DNA from: Fusibacter sp. 3D3
Lineage (GTDB): Bacteria; Bacillota; Clostridia; Peptostreptococcales; Acidaminobacteraceae
Reading direction: 5' to 3'
DNA: 64,000 nt
NCBI RefSeq assembly: GCF_001748365.1
Contig: NZ_BDHH01000008.1
Location: 1 to 64,000, forward strand
Positions 50,570 through 62,057 of this stretch are shown here, in pieces. The position numbers and the translations under genes are program-made. Numbering within the stretch: position 1 is the stretch's first letter; the number at the start of each line of letters is the position of its first letter. The notes beneath the pieces were generated by a model. That model ran no database searches. It saw nothing but the letters and a program-made list of their open reading frames with translations, and had not been told where the DNA came from.

Positions 50570-51298
50570 TTAGAGGTGGTGGATAAGTTGATCAAAGACA
50601 TCGCCGTAACTATCTCTAATGACAAGGCTAGCCGTGTGATCATATGGTGTTTCGGATTTGTTGATCAATACAAGATTTTTACCTTTATAGTATCTTAAAA
50701 AACTTGCAGCAGGGTAAACGACGAGAGAAGTACCCGCAACGATCAGCAAATCAGATTCGTGGATGGCTTTAACGGTTTCAGACATCACCTCCTGATTTAA
50801 AGGCTCGCCGTATAAAACCACATCTGGCTTGACTAAGCTGTTACATAAGGGACATCGTATAATATCATCTTGTATGCTTAGAATCCATGCCATATCGTAA
50901 AGTGCACGGCATTTTGTGCAGTAATGTCTATGGACCGATCCATGCAATTCGATGACATTTTTAGAGCCAGCAGCTTGATGCAGACCATCTATATTCTGTG
51001 TTATAATTGTATTTAGCCCCATAGATTCAAGTGCCACTGTTGCAAAATGACCTTTGTGAGGTGTGACATTTGGAAGCAAAAGATATTCTTTTAGGAAGGC
51101 ATAAAATCGATCAGGGTGCTTGTAAAAATAATCATGACTGAGAATTTCTTCAGGAGAAACATTGTATTTTTTTAAGGCATAAAGACCGTTTTCAGATCTG
51201 AAATCAGGAATGTTGCTTTCAGTGGAAGTGCCAGCCCCTCCGAAGAGGACAATGTTTTTACTCTGTAGAATGAGCTTTTTTAAAGTGTTAATAGCCAT
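50570..51298 (-). CDS. cobB: sirtuin, NAD-dependent protein deacylase
   Basis: About 242 residues. GGAGTSTESNIPDFRS binds NAD, TQNIDGLHQAAG and LHGSVHRHYC hold the catalytic His, and two Cys pairs (CTKC, CPLC) form the zinc finger. VVAGTSLVVYPA-like segment (IVAGTSLVVYPAASFL) and a C-terminal NKSETPYD loop complete the fold. It should remove acetyl or other acyl groups from lysines. AGGAGG seven bases before ATG. Confidence 0.93.
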   Translation of the reverse strand: MAINTLKKLILQSKNIVLFGGAGTSTESNIPDFRSENGLYALKKYNVSPEEILSHDYFYKHPDRFYAFLKEYLLLPNVTPHKGHFATVALESMGLNTIITQNIDGLHQAAGSKNVIELHGSVHRHYCTKCRALYDMAWILSIQDDIIRCPLCNSLVKPDVVLYGEPLNQEVMSETVKAIHESDLLIVAGTSLVVYPAASFLRYYKGKNLVLINKSETPYDHTASLVIRDSYGDVFDQLIHHL

Positions 51299-51437
51299 AG
51301 GACCTCCTTATTCGTAATTGTGTTTGATTTAAGTATAAGTTCTTATGAACAAAGATGCAACCCAGGTCCTTGGATGTCTTTTCTTTTTTTAAGGCATAGA
51401 CTATAATGAAACTAATATGTTAATCTGAGGGTGATCT

Positions 51438-52403
51438 ATGAAATATAAAATACAATTAATGGAATTGATCATTATTATGCTGTTAATCCTTTTGAGTATT
51501 GTGACTTATAATCAAGTTCGGTATTCAGAAAATTTAAAGGGCGCAACAGGTGAAGTTAAAAGTTTTCATGTGGCTGTTATTTCGGATCATATAAACAGTT
51601 ACTCTGCGGAACGTTTTTTAAAGGGCATTAATGAAAGCGTTATGAGCAACGATTGTGTATATGAACTTTACAATTTAGAGGAATTTGATATTGAAGTACT
51701 GTCTAAAATTATGATTGCAACGCAGGTCGATGGTGTTGTCATAAATCTAGAAAATAACCTGCAGGCGACGACTCTAATTGAAGAGCTTAGAGCGAAACAA
51801 ATAAAAGTCATAGCAGCAGGCAATGATGCGCCGGAAACAGAACGGGATGTCTATATAGGAACCAATAAGTATAACCTTGGCAAGAAGGCTGGGTTACTTG
51901 CGATTGAGGCTTCTGGAAATACGGGCAATGTGTCTGTTATATTGGGCAGCGAATATGAACCGGAACAACCGCTTTCATCAATTAATTTTTTAAATGGCAT
52001 CTATGAAACTTATCAGGATATGGCGCTTTATAAACTCACGAATATCAAGTATTCAAGAGACTCTAGAGCGGAAATATTAATGGATGAACTGTTAAAAGAG
52101 AGACCGAGCATCAATGTGGTCATTTGTACGGATCCGATAGACGCTATTCGTGTGACACGCGTACTGGTGGATCGTAATCTAGTGGGCGATATTGCGGTAA
52201 TTGCCAGTGGTGACCCACCAGAAATTGTTGATGCCATTCAAAAAGAGTTGATTTACGCCAGTGTTGTTGAAGATTACCAAGAACTTGGGATTTTATCCAT
52301 GAACAATCTCATCAAAATCCTAAACGGCGAAAGTGTATCAAGCTACATCAATATCCCTATTGAAATCATAAGGAAAGATGAAATCATCGATGAATCTGAT
52401 TGA
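51438..52403 (+). CDS. membrane-tethered sugar-binding sensor, XylFII-like
   Basis: About 321 residues. An N-terminal membrane helix (about 8-24) anchors a periplasmic-binding-protein type I fold: HVAVISDHINSYSAERFLKGI, VDGVVINLEN, VIAAGNDAPETERDVYIGTN and VIASGDPPEIVDAI. It has no lipobox, so it stays as an anchored sensor. Directly upstream of a LytS-type kinase it matches the XylFII-LytS arrangement known from Clostridium, where the anchored binding protein controls the kinase. Here the sugar is unknown. A TATAAT lies about 35 bp upstream. Confidence 0.85.
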   Translation: MKYKIQLMELIIIMLLILLSIVTYNQVRYSENLKGATGEVKSFHVAVISDHINSYSAERFLKGINESVMSNDCVYELYNLEEFDIEVLSKIMIATQVDGVVINLENNLQATTLIEELRAKQIKVIAAGNDAPETERDVYIGTNKYNLGKKAGLLAIEASGNTGNVSVILGSEYEPEQPLSSINFLNGIYETYQDMALYKLTNIKYSRDSRAEILMDELLKERPSINVVICTDPIDAIRVTRVLVDRNLVGDIAVIASGDPPEIVDAIQKELIYASVVEDYQELGILSMNNLIKILNGESVSSYINIPIEIIRKDEIIDESD

Positions 52404-52410
52404 GGTAATC

Positions 52411-53928
52411 ATGAATAGAATTAGGCGACTTTTTTTAGAAAATACATTAAAAAAGAAGGTATTTACGTTTACATTGGTTTTACTCATGTGCTTCATTTTA
52501 GCATTTGCGTATACTTTTTTGATTACGTCAACGATCAACTCGGAGATTAACCAAATGTTTTCGACAAGTATCGTGTTAAATGAGCTTTTAGAGGACCTTC
52601 AACAATTTGAAATCAATTTGGAAACTTATTTGAGCACGAAGAGTTCTGATAGCTTTGTCAACTATTTAGACTATCATGGGAGTATAAAAAAGTATAGTGA
52701 AGTTTTAAATTATGGAAATTCAACGAACTCTACGTTATTACAACTCAATAATATTCATTTGCTATTGGATCAGTATCTCGAAGAGTCAGAAAAGGCCATC
52801 GATTATAAAAGGGCTCGCAATACAGAAAAGTATCTAGAACGCTATTCGGAAATATTACTTTACAGCCAAGTCATTCATCAAAAAGTAGCTCAACTTGAAA
52901 TCCACGATTTCAAAACCAATCTTGGAAAATACTTGGAAATGACGGAGAATTTTAAAAGTATTCGGCTTAACTTTGTGGGCATCATAGGCTTGTTGATTGT
53001 ATTGAGCATTTTTTTTGTACTGAATTTTTCTACAAATGTCACAAGACCAATTGAGGCGTTAAGTGTTCGCGCGGAAGCGATCACTCAAGGTCAGTATGAC
53101 ATAGAGCAAGTTGAGGGCATGTATTTTAAAGAGGCAGAGGTTTTGAAAAAAGCTTTTCAAGAAATGGCAGCACATATTAATGAATATATTAAAGAACTTG
53201 AAGATAAAGTGGACACAGAGAATAAACTCAGAGTTTCAGAAACTGAAAAGTTGAAAATGCAAAATTTACTAAATCAAGCTGAATTGCTGGCTTTACAGGC
53301 GCAGATTAATCCGCATTTTCTATTTAACACCTTAAATGCAGGTATGCAACTGGCTATTATAGAGAATGCTGACAGAACGGTGTTCTTTTTAGATCATCTT
53401 TCTCAACTCTTTAGATATAATATTCAAAGTCTGAATAACAGGGTTAAACTCAGTGAAGAACTTAAAAATGTTAGAAATTATTATGAACTTATGAAGATTC
53501 GATTCGGAGATCAACTCGAAATGCATCTAGAGGCAGAAAACAATACGATGTCAGTGGAAATGCCGCCGATGATATTGCAACCCCTCGTTGAAAATGCAAT
53601 GATTCATGGTTTTAGAGACAAAATGGATACAGGTATTATAACGCTGATTGTTAAAAAAGTTGAAGAGGAAGTGCTCGTCTCGGTTTTGGACAATGGAAAC
53701 GGTATTTCAGATGAAAAACTTAAAAAACTAAATGCATACGACTTTAAAAAAGATGACCATGAGGCGGTGCAAAGGGGACATACAACAGGATTGGGGCTAG
53801 AAAATGTATATGAAAGGTTGAAGCATTTTTATGGTAAGACAGATGTACTGGAGATAAAAAGAAATGGTGAAGAGGGCGCGGAAGTCGTGCTTCATATCCC
53901 AATATCGATTGGACGAGGTGCTAAATGA
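52411..53928 (+). CDS. LytS/YesM-type sensor histidine kinase
   Basis: About 505 residues. Two membrane helices (about 14-36 and 190-210) flank a helical extracellular domain; HAMP follows, then a coiled coil and the His_kinase domain with the phosphorylated His in QAQINPHFLFNTLNAG, PPMILQPLVENAMIHG and DNGNGISDE, GLGLENVYERL for ATP. Transphosphorylation of the YesN-like partner is expected; the genes overlap by four bases. ATG at 52411 has GAGG about six bases upstream, just after the stop of the sensor gene. Confidence 0.92.
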   Translation: MNRIRRLFLENTLKKKVFTFTLVLLMCFILAFAYTFLITSTINSEINQMFSTSIVLNELLEDLQQFEINLETYLSTKSSDSFVNYLDYHGSIKKYSEVLNYGNSTNSTLLQLNNIHLLLDQYLEESEKAIDYKRARNTEKYLERYSEILLYSQVIHQKVAQLEIHDFKTNLGKYLEMTENFKSIRLNFVGIIGLLIVLSIFFVLNFSTNVTRPIEALSVRAEAITQGQYDIEQVEGMYFKEAEVLKKAFQEMAAHINEYIKELEDKVDTENKLRVSETEKLKMQNLLNQAELLALQAQINPHFLFNTLNAGMQLAIIENADRTVFFLDHLSQLFRYNIQSLNNRVKLSEELKNVRNYYELMKIRFGDQLEMHLEAENNTMSVEMPPMILQPLVENAMIHGFRDKMDTGIITLIVKKVEEEVLVSVLDNGNGISDEKLKKLNAYDFKKDDHEAVQRGHTTGLGLENVYERLKHFYGKTDVLEIKRNGEEGAEVVLHIPISIGRGAK

Positions 53929-55490
53929 TAAGGCTTTTAATTGTGGATGATGAAATGATTGTTCTTGAATCTGTCAGTCAAGTATTAAAAATGCACTATG
54001 AGGAAATAATCATTGAAACGGCTAAAAATGCACGTGAAGGTCTCATTAAAGTAGAACATTTTAGGCCACATATGATTATGACGGATATCAGAATGCCAGG
54101 AATGAATGGCCTAGAGTTCATAGAACGCATCAGAAAAGTGGATCATCAGGTTAAGATTATTATCGTATCGGCATATGATCAGTTTGAATTTGCCAAGGAT
54201 GCTGTGAAGTATAATGTTGAGGATTATATATTAAAACCCTTGACCAAAACCAAAATGATTGAGGTCATAGGTCAAACCCTTTCTAAAATAGATTTGGAAG
54301 AGGAAAAAAGACATAAAGAGCTCGACCATATCGAACGGTACTATCAGTCCGTAACGCTTGTGGAAAGCAATTTTTTCAACTCCATTTTACTCAACCGAAA
54401 TTTTATGAGACATATTGCACACTATAGAGAAATTTTGGAAATTACGCTTGAAAAAGGGCGAATGATTACCATTGAATTTGCCAATTTACCATCAAAAGCG
54501 AATATGGAGGAGCTCAATTATTACAATCAAAAGATCAACGACTGTTGTGATTATCTGAAAACATCACTCAAATTTCAGATACCATCACTTGTGAGTAACC
54601 CATTTCTAAATCGCATTTTTATTTATCTGGAACACCAAGAGGGCACGCGGTTAAATGATCGACAATTTTGGATGAGTATTGTTCAAAATGTTACCGATCG
54701 ATTTGGCCTTAGAGCAAGGATTGGCCTTGGTGAAACGAAAGAAATTGATAGAATCTATGAATCGTATGAAGAGGCGATCTTAGTTTTAAGGCAGTCGGAA
54801 CAGACAATTGCATTTGTAGAGGACCAAAAGTTGAAGCCGTTTTCCTTAGAGGCGTTTAATCATTTAACACAATCATTAATTGATGACTTTCTGACGAAAC
54901 AAAAGAAATTTAAACTGGTTTTAAGACAATACGAATTTGAAATGCTGGCTTTAATGAAACAACCCGAATTATTGCGCTATGCAGAGGCCAATTTGATTGA
55001 GACTATGATTAATATCTTTGATATTTGTAAACGTGCTCATATTCAAAAAGATCCGAATAAGATCTACATTTCTGAGTTTTTAGATAAACCAATAGCAAGT
55101 AAAATACAACATTTCGAACGTGTAGTGGAAGACTTGTTTGACATATATTCGAAATCCCAAAATAAAGATTACAATGAATTGACGATTTCAGCTATGGAGA
55201 TTCTTCAGCAGGATTATCATTCAGAAATTACTTTAGAAGGTCTTGCGCATCGGATCAATGTAACCCCTCAATATCTTTCGAAGATCTTTAAAGAGGATAC
55301 AGGAAATACCTTTAAAGAATATTTAAATGAATTGCGCATAGAAGAGGCGAAAAAAATGCTTAAAGAGGGCAAAAAGTCTATAAAAGAGATTGGATTCTTC
55401 ATAGGTTATAATGACACCAGTTATTTTATTAGAACCTTCAAAAAGTATGAGGGCATTACGCCTAAAGATTATCAAAGGATGACAAAATGA
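53925..55490 (+). CDS. YesN-type response regulator with AraC output
   Basis: About 521 residues. The receiver domain (1-120) has Asp8/Asp9, phosphoacceptor Asp in IMTDIRMPG and Lys in ILKPL. A long middle region follows, and a C-terminal AraC DNA-binding domain (about 420-520: LAHRINVTPQYLSKIFKEDTG and IGYNDTSYFIRTFKKYEG). It probably activates sugar transport genes at this locus. Its gene overlaps both neighbours by four bases, showing tight coupling. Confidence 0.93.
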   Translation: MIRLLIVDDEMIVLESVSQVLKMHYEEIIIETAKNAREGLIKVEHFRPHMIMTDIRMPGMNGLEFIERIRKVDHQVKIIIVSAYDQFEFAKDAVKYNVEDYILKPLTKTKMIEVIGQTLSKIDLEEEKRHKELDHIERYYQSVTLVESNFFNSILLNRNFMRHIAHYREILEITLEKGRMITIEFANLPSKANMEELNYYNQKINDCCDYLKTSLKFQIPSLVSNPFLNRIFIYLEHQEGTRLNDRQFWMSIVQNVTDRFGLRARIGLGETKEIDRIYESYEEAILVLRQSEQTIAFVEDQKLKPFSLEAFNHLTQSLIDDFLTKQKKFKLVLRQYEFEMLALMKQPELLRYAEANLIETMINIFDICKRAHIQKDPNKIYISEFLDKPIASKIQHFERVVEDLFDIYSKSQNKDYNELTISAMEILQQDYHSEITLEGLAHRINVTPQYLSKIFKEDTGNTFKEYLNELRIEEAKKMLKEGKKSIKEIGFFIGYNDTSYFIRTFKKYEGITPKDYQRMTK

Positions 55491-56614
55491 TGAATGTGAA
55501 GCAAAGACATATAATTTTTAAGACTCTTATTTTAATGGGCTCAATTATGACCATTCTTGTGATCTCAGTTGCGTGTGGGCAAATCAAATCCAATACAACT
55601 GAGCAAGAAATGCATATTAAGATCGGATTGGCTTTTGATTCTTTTGTTGTGGAACGGTGGCAAAGGGAAGTGGAAGTTTTAGTTGCAAAAGCAACAGAAA
55701 TGGGTGCCACTGTGGATGTGCAGATAGCCAATGAAAGCGTGGAGAAGCAAAGAGAGCAAATACAATATCTCATAGCTGAGCGTATGGATGTCATCATTGT
55801 CGTGCCAAAGGATGCCACTGCGCTTGCAGATGTGCTCAGTGAAGCCAGGAGAAATGGTATTAAAATTATTGCCTATGACAGACTTGTTATCGATACCCCT
55901 GTGGATTTATACATCTCGTTTGATAATGTTGGGATTGGGAGAGGCATTTCAGAAAGATTGGTATCCAAATTAGATGCTTTATATTATGAACAGCGGAAAG
56001 AGAACCTTGCACAAAATAAACCGTTTAATTTACTTGTGATCAATGGTGATCCCAAGGATCACAATTCAACGCTTTTAAATAAAGGTTTTTATGAAACTTT
56101 ATCCCCTTATGTAAAGAGCGGAAAAATCAAAATTGTCGATGAGATATGGGCTCTGGAATGGCGGGAAAGTTATGCAAAAGAGCTCGTGGAAAAGCATTTA
56201 AGAAAAGGGGAACACATAGATGGCATAATCGCTGCTAATGATGTTCTTGCAACAGGTGCGATTGAAACACTTGCAAAGTGGCAACTGGCAGGTGCTGTTA
56301 TGGTGGTATCTCAAGATGCAGAATTATCGGCATGCCAAAGAATTGTTGAAAAAACACAACTCGCCACAGTGTATAAACCCATCAACGATTTGGCAGAAAC
56401 TTGTGCTAAAATAGCGATTAATATGGCCAAGGGCGAAAAAGTCATTGCAAATGATGAAATCGATAATGGTAGCGGTGTTATCCCTTATCTAAAGCTGGAT
56501 ACCCGTGTAGTGGATGCAGATAATATCGATGCAGTGATCATTCAAAGCGGATTTCATAAGGAATCAGATGTTTATATAAATGTAACTCGAGAAGAAGAGC
56601 AAAATGAAAAATAA
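55487..56614 (+). CDS. sugar-binding lipoprotein, xylose-type
   Basis: About 375 residues. Signal sequence with probable lipobox around SVACG (residue about 29), then a type I binding fold: IGLAFDSFVVERWQREVEVL, DVIIVVPKDATALADVL, IAYDRLVIDTPVDLYISFDN and NGDPKDHNSTLLNKGFYE, all close to XylF-type proteins. It ends the two-component operon, which lacks its own permease genes. It may feed the MglAC transporter or act as a second sensor. A large terminator follows. Confidence 0.88.
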   Translation: MMNVKQRHIIFKTLILMGSIMTILVISVACGQIKSNTTEQEMHIKIGLAFDSFVVERWQREVEVLVAKATEMGATVDVQIANESVEKQREQIQYLIAERMDVIIVVPKDATALADVLSEARRNGIKIIAYDRLVIDTPVDLYISFDNVGIGRGISERLVSKLDALYYEQRKENLAQNKPFNLLVINGDPKDHNSTLLNKGFYETLSPYVKSGKIKIVDEIWALEWRESYAKELVEKHLRKGEHIDGIIAANDVLATGAIETLAKWQLAGAVMVVSQDAELSACQRIVEKTQLATVYKPINDLAETCAKIAINMAKGEKVIANDEIDNGSGVIPYLKLDTRVVDADNIDAVIIQSGFHKESDVYINVTREEEQNEK

Positions 56615-56620
56615 AAGGAC

Positions 56621-56664
56621 AAAACATGGACAAATTTAAGCTTAAATTTGTCCATGTTTTTTTA
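56621..56664 (+). terminator. terminator, 40-base perfect palindrome
   Basis: 20-base arms meet at a central AAGCTT with no unpaired loop in the DNA, followed by a T-run. The rest of the 346-bp gap to the LacI gene is AT-rich and holds the operator described at 56910. Confidence 0.85.
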
Positions 56665-56909
56665 TGTATACACAAAAAAAATCAAAATGGATTTAAAATT
56701 GTACAAAGTGGTTAAATTATTGAAGTGACTTCAATGTAAAATTTATGTAAAATTCATATGAGCACTAAAGATTTGGGTTCTTAAGTTAAATATTGTTTGC
56801 CTCTTTTGAAATAAAAACAATGTTGAAATGTTATGACTTTTTGGTCTAAAACAGGTAAAATAGTAAAGGAACTTGCTAAATAAATGAATAAAGTGTATTC
56901 TTTTATTAA

Positions 56910-57971
<1,062 letters not shown>

Positions 57972-57982
57972 GTAAATATTTC

Positions 57983-58011
57983 TTGACGATTCCGTAAAAT
58001 TTTACTAAAAT
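57983..58011 (+). promoter_or_regulatory. mglB promoter with LacI-type operator in the spacer
   Basis: TTGACG, 17-base spacer, TAAAAT. The spacer contains GTAAAATTTTAC (57994-58005), and ATTTTA-C-TAAAAT overlaps the -10, so a bound repressor would block polymerase. Confidence 0.72.
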
Positions 58012-58053
58012 GAAATTGTAACTTACACTAAATAATTTGGGGAGATGATTAAA

Positions 58054-59118
58054 ATGAAAAAATTAACAGCGATTTTATTAATCATGATGATGGTACTATC
58101 ATTAACAGCTTGTGGTAGTAAAACAGAAGCACCAGCAGCAGATTCAGGTGCAGCACCGGCAGCAGAAGCAAGTGCGGAAAAACCAGTGATTGGTGTTACA
58201 ATTTACAAATATGACGATAACTTCATGTCGTTCGTAAGAAGAGCTATTGATTCAAGTAATAATGATGTGGCAACACTTGAAATGAATGACTCTCAAAACT
58301 CACAAGCAACTCAAAACGATCAAGTGGATACAATGATTTCTAAAGGGGCTAAAGCTTTGGCAATCAACTTAGTAGATCCACAAGCTGCTTCGGCAATTAT
58401 TACAAAAGCTCAAGCTGCTAATCTTCCAGTTGTATTCTTCAACAAAGAGCCTGAAGCTTCTGTGTTAGCGAGCTACGACAAGGCTTGGTACGTTGGTACT
58501 GCTTCAGCTGAAGCGGGTATTATTCAAGGCGAAATGATGGCTAAAATGTGGACAGATAACCCAACTTGGGATAGAAATGGCGATGGCATTGTTCAATACG
58601 TTCTTTTAAAAGGCGAACCAGGACATCCAGATGCTGAAGCTAGAACAAAATATGCTGTAGACGTTATGGTTGAAAAAGGCCTTAAAGTTGAAGAGTTAGA
58701 ACTTCAAACAGGTATGTGGGACAGTGTTAAAGGTAAAGAGTTGATGGATGGTTGGATTGCTAAGCATGGTGACGCTATTGAACTCGTGATCACAAACAAT
58801 GATGGTATGGCACTCGGTGCAATCCAATCATTAAATGCTAATGGTTACTTTGATAGTGGCAAGTATATGCCAGTATTTGGTGTGGATGCTATTCCAGATG
58901 CCTTAGAGCAAATCAAAGCAGGTAAAATGGCTGGAACTGTATTAAACGATGCTAAAAATCAAGGTAAAGCAACTTTCGAGTTAGCTTACAATGTTGCAAT
59001 GGGTAAAGATCCACTTGATGGAACAACTTGGAAATTTGATGAAAACAAAGCTGTACGTGTGCCTTACGTAGCAGTTACAATCGATAATATCGCGTTTGCT
59101 GAAGAAGCATACAAATAA
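58054..59118 (+). CDS. mglB: galactose/glucose-binding lipoprotein MglB
   Basis: About 354 residues. Lipobox LSLTAC followed by an Ala-rich linker. Mature part has [44 protein letters not shown], and a DRNGDGIVQ calcium loop matching the one in E. coli galactose-binding protein, then [16 protein letters not shown]. It binds galactose or glucose for MglAC. ATG at 58045 touches GGGGAG; ATG 58054 is used. Confidence 0.93.
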   Translation: MKKLTAILLIMMMVLSLTACGSKTEAPAADSGAAPAAEASAEKPVIGVTIYKYDDNFMSFVRRAIDSSNNDVATLEMNDSQNSQATQNDQVDTMISKGAKALAINLVDPQAASAIITKAQAANLPVVFFNKEPEASVLASYDKAWYVGTASAEAGIIQGEMMAKMWTDNPTWDRNGDGIVQYVLLKGEPGHPDAEARTKYAVDVMVEKGLKVEELELQTGMWDSVKGKELMDGWIAKHGDAIELVITNNDGMALGAIQSLNANGYFDSGKYMPVFGVDAIPDALEQIKAGKMAGTVLNDAKNQGKATFELAYNVAMGKDPLDGTTWKFDENKAVRVPYVAVTIDNIAFAEEAYK

Positions 59119-59140
59119 GAATTTACTGTACAAGTGATTA

Positions 59141-59172
59141 TTCGAGATGCAGACATGCATCTCGAATTTTTT
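59141..59172 (+). terminator. attenuating terminator between mglB and mglA
   Basis: Perfect TTCGAGATGC/GCATCTCGAA stem, six-base loop, six T. No separate strong promoter is obvious in the 290-bp gap behind it, so readthrough is probable. Confidence 0.85.
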
Positions 59173-59189
59173 GAGAAAACCTATTAGTT

Positions 59190-59223
59190 GAGTGTCAAAA
59201 GTCAAAAGCTGAGCAATCCTCTA
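59190..59223 (+). repeat. short dispersed repeat (partner at 36328-36361)
   Basis: GAGTGTCAAAAGTCAAA and next 17 bases; 27 of 34 match the partner. Confidence 0.3.
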
Positions 59224-59410
59224 CCATATGATGCGTTTGCAGATAGCACATGATAATTTTTATAATTATGGATTAAAACAAAACAGTTCATGCGGTCTTT
59301 TTAAGTTTTTTTAACAGAATAGATTTGAAATTAAGAAAGTAAAAAAGAATAATTTACCTGAGACTCATTATGGGTATTCTATATAGAAATATCGAAAGGG
59401 GGCAGAGTTC

Positions 59411-60928
59411 TTGAATAGTGATGCAACACAAAAAGAAAGTTTTTTACTTGAAATGCTGAATGTATCCAAAGAATTTCCAGGAGTTAAGGCTTTGGATGGT
59501 GTCAAACTCAGGGTCAGAAAAGGCAGTGTTCATGCGCTGATGGGCGAAAATGGTGCAGGAAAATCGACATTGATGAAATGCTTGTTCGGCATATATCATA
59601 TGGATGAAGGCCAAATCCTTTTTGAAGGCAAGCAAGTTAACTTTATCTCATCAAGGCATGCACTTGATAATGGTGTTTCAATGGTCCATCAAGAGCTTAA
59701 TCAAGTGAGAACGACAAGAATCATGGACAATATCTGGCTAGGGCGTTTTCCGACTAAAGGCTTATTTGTGGATGAGGAAAAAATGTATCAAGATACAATT
59801 AAAATTTTTAAAGAGCTGGATATTAACCTTGATCCAAGACAAAAAATTGGAGCGTTGCCAGTATCGGAAAGTCAAATGGTAGAAATTGCAAAAGCGGTTT
59901 CTTATAACTCTAAGATTATTGTAATGGATGAACCGACTTCTTCGCTGACTGAAAATGAAGTCAATCACTTGTTTAAAATTATAACCGCACTAAAAAACAG
60001 AGGGGTTTCTGTCATTTATATTTCACACAAAATGGTTGAGATTGAGCAAATTTGTGATGAAGTGACCATTATGCGAGATGGCAAATGGATCAACACCAAA
60101 ATGGTTAAAGATATTACCACAGACGAGATCATTAACCTAATGGTCGGTAGAGACTTAACACACCGTTTCCCACCTAAAACCAATAAACCGGGTGAGGTTA
60201 TTCTCAAAATTGAAAATTTCACAGCAACTTATCAGCCGTCCATTAAGGATGTGAGTTTTGAACTTAGAAAAGGAGAAATCCTTGGTGTTGCAGGGCTTGT
60301 TGGTGCCAAAAGAACGGATTTAGTCGAGGCTATTTTTGCTGAAAGGCAAGTTTCAGAGGGATGCATGACGCTTCACGGTAAAAAAGTGGCATTTAAAAAT
60401 CCAAAAGAAGCAATTAAGCATGGCTTGGCACTTGTTACGGAAGAACGACGTGTGACGGGCATATTCCCCAATCAAAATATTTCATTCAATTCGGTTATTG
60501 CCAATATTGACAAGTATGTTAAAAAAACGCAAATGCTTAACGATGGACAGATCGAACAAGATACGGCTTGGGTAATTGATAGCATGAGTGTTAAGACGCC
60601 TTCTCATAAAACAAGAATTTTGTCGCTTTCAGGTGGCAATCAACAAAAGGTTATCATTGGCAGATGGCTTTTGACAGAGCCAGAAGTGCTTTTAATGGAT
60701 GAACCCACTAGAGGGATTGACGTAGGAGCGAAATTTGATATTTATAAATTAATGATTGATCTTGCTTCAAAAAACAAAGCGGTTATCATGGTGTCCTCTG
60801 AGATGCCAGAGTTATTGGGGATAACAGATCGAATTCTTGTGATGAGCAACGGTAGATTAGCAGGAATTGTTGAGACGGATAAGACAACTCAAGAAGAAAT
60901 CTTGAGATTGTCTGCTAAATATTTATAA
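59411..60928 (+). CDS. mglA: galactose ABC transporter ATPase MglA
   Basis: About 505 residues with two ABC domains in tandem. The first has [22 protein letters not shown] and VMDEPTSSL. The second has a degenerate Walker A (GLVGAKRTD), usual for this family, with signature LSGGNQQK and Walker [14 protein letters not shown]. It powers sugar import with MglB and MglC. TTG start with GGGGG about nine bases upstream. Confidence 0.94.
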   Translation: MNSDATQKESFLLEMLNVSKEFPGVKALDGVKLRVRKGSVHALMGENGAGKSTLMKCLFGIYHMDEGQILFEGKQVNFISSRHALDNGVSMVHQELNQVRTTRIMDNIWLGRFPTKGLFVDEEKMYQDTIKIFKELDINLDPRQKIGALPVSESQMVEIAKAVSYNSKIIVMDEPTSSLTENEVNHLFKIITALKNRGVSVIYISHKMVEIEQICDEVTIMRDGKWINTKMVKDITTDEIINLMVGRDLTHRFPPKTNKPGEVILKIENFTATYQPSIKDVSFELRKGEILGVAGLVGAKRTDLVEAIFAERQVSEGCMTLHGKKVAFKNPKEAIKHGLALVTEERRVTGIFPNQNISFNSVIANIDKYVKKTQMLNDGQIEQDTAWVIDSMSVKTPSHKTRILSLSGGNQQKVIIGRWLLTEPEVLLMDEPTRGIDVGAKFDIYKLMIDLASKNKAVIMVSSEMPELLGITDRILVMSNGRLAGIVETDKTTQEEILRLSAKYL

Positions 60929-60945
60929 TAGGGGGATGAGATCGT

Positions 60946-61965
60946 ATGTCACAGAAGTTTAATAAAAAAGACATTCTCAACTTTATGATGAATAATGCCA
61001 TCTACATTGTACTTTTCGTATTAATGGCGGCTATTGTTATCATTGAACCGAGATTTATATCGCTTAAGAACTTTTCAAACATTTTAGCACAGGCTTCTAC
61101 AAGGGTTATTTTTGCACTTGGTGTGGGTACAATCATCGTTGCAAAAGGGACAGACCTTTCACTTGGTCGTCAAGTTGGACTTGCTGCTGTTATTTCAGCT
61201 TCAATGTTGCAGGCACCAGGTTATGCTTATAGAATGTATCCAGATTTACCAATTTTGCCGCTTATAGTACCAATCGTAATTGTTATGGTTATAACGGGAC
61301 TTTTCAGTTTGCTAAATGGGTTTGTAATCGCAAAATTTAAAGTGGATCCATTTATTGCAACGTTAGGTATGATGGTTATCGTCTACGGCGTAAACTCTAT
61401 TTATTATGATAGACCACCTTATGGTGCGCAACCTATCGGTGGACTTGATGAGAGGTTTGCCCAATTGGCTCAAGGTTATTTTCAAATCGGAACTTTTATT
61501 ATTCCTTTTTTGGTGCTTTATGCCATCGCCGTAATCGCTCTTATGTGGGTGATTTGGAATAAAACGAAGTTTGGAAAGAATGTTTTTGCAATCGGTGGAA
61601 ATGCTGAAGCGGCTGCTGTATCGGGTGTCGATGTTGCTAAAATGATTATGTTGGTTTACCTCCTTGCTGGGTTATTATACGGATTAGGGGGGGCTCTTGA
61701 AGCCGCGCGTATTGGAACGGCTACAAATAATACAGGTAATGGTTACGAACTGGATGCCATATCAGCATGTATCGTAGGGGGATTATCGTTCTCGGGTGGT
61801 ATTGGTAGTATTGCCGGTATTGTAACTGGAGTTTTGATTTTCCAAGTTATTGCATATGGTTTATCGTTTATCAGTGTTAACCCCTATTTACAATTTATCA
61901 TCAAAGGCCTTATCATTGTCATTGCAGTGGCGATTGATAATAGAAAATATATCAAGCGCAAATAA
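60946..61965 (+). CDS. mglC: galactose ABC transporter permease MglC
   Basis: About 339 residues with eight to ten membrane helices. IIVAKGTDLSLGRQVGLAAV and FAIGGNAEAAAVSGVDVAKM are hallmark loops of the RbsC/MglC permease family, with GGLSFSGGIGSIAGIVTGVL near the C-terminus. It starts 17 bp after mglA with AGGGGGATGAG upstream. Confidence 0.94.
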   Translation: MSQKFNKKDILNFMMNNAIYIVLFVLMAAIVIIEPRFISLKNFSNILAQASTRVIFALGVGTIIVAKGTDLSLGRQVGLAAVISASMLQAPGYAYRMYPDLPILPLIVPIVIVMVITGLFSLLNGFVIAKFKVDPFIATLGMMVIVYGVNSIYYDRPPYGAQPIGGLDERFAQLAQGYFQIGTFIIPFLVLYAIAVIALMWVIWNKTKFGKNVFAIGGNAEAAAVSGVDVAKMIMLVYLLAGLLYGLGGALEAARIGTATNNTGNGYELDAISACIVGGLSFSGGIGSIAGIVTGVLIFQVIAYGLSFISVNPYLQFIIKGLIIVIAVAIDNRKYIKRK

Positions 61966-61999
61966 TTTAGTCTAAAACAACGAATTGTTAACCTCTAGG

Positions 62000-62025
62000 C
62001 AGCAGAGAAGTCCCTTTCTCTGCTG
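62000..62025 (+). other. intergenic hairpin mglC/beta-galactosidase
   Basis: CAGCAGAGAA/TTCTCTGCTG perfect stem, six-base loop, no T-run; likely an mRNA stabiliser or weak attenuator within the operon. Confidence 0.5.
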
Positions 62026-62057
62026 TTAATCTATTTAAAATAAGGATGGAAAATGTG

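Noticed and set aside
50570-51298. Functional link between the sirtuin and the ADP-ribosylglycohydrolase (31271)
   Set aside because: They are nearly 20 kb apart and lack macrodomain or lipoate-ligase neighbours that mark the SirTM-type system.
55462-55818. 118-codon open frame on the minus strand
   Set aside because: Lies inside the xylose-type binding protein gene; no ribosome binding site and no family likeness.
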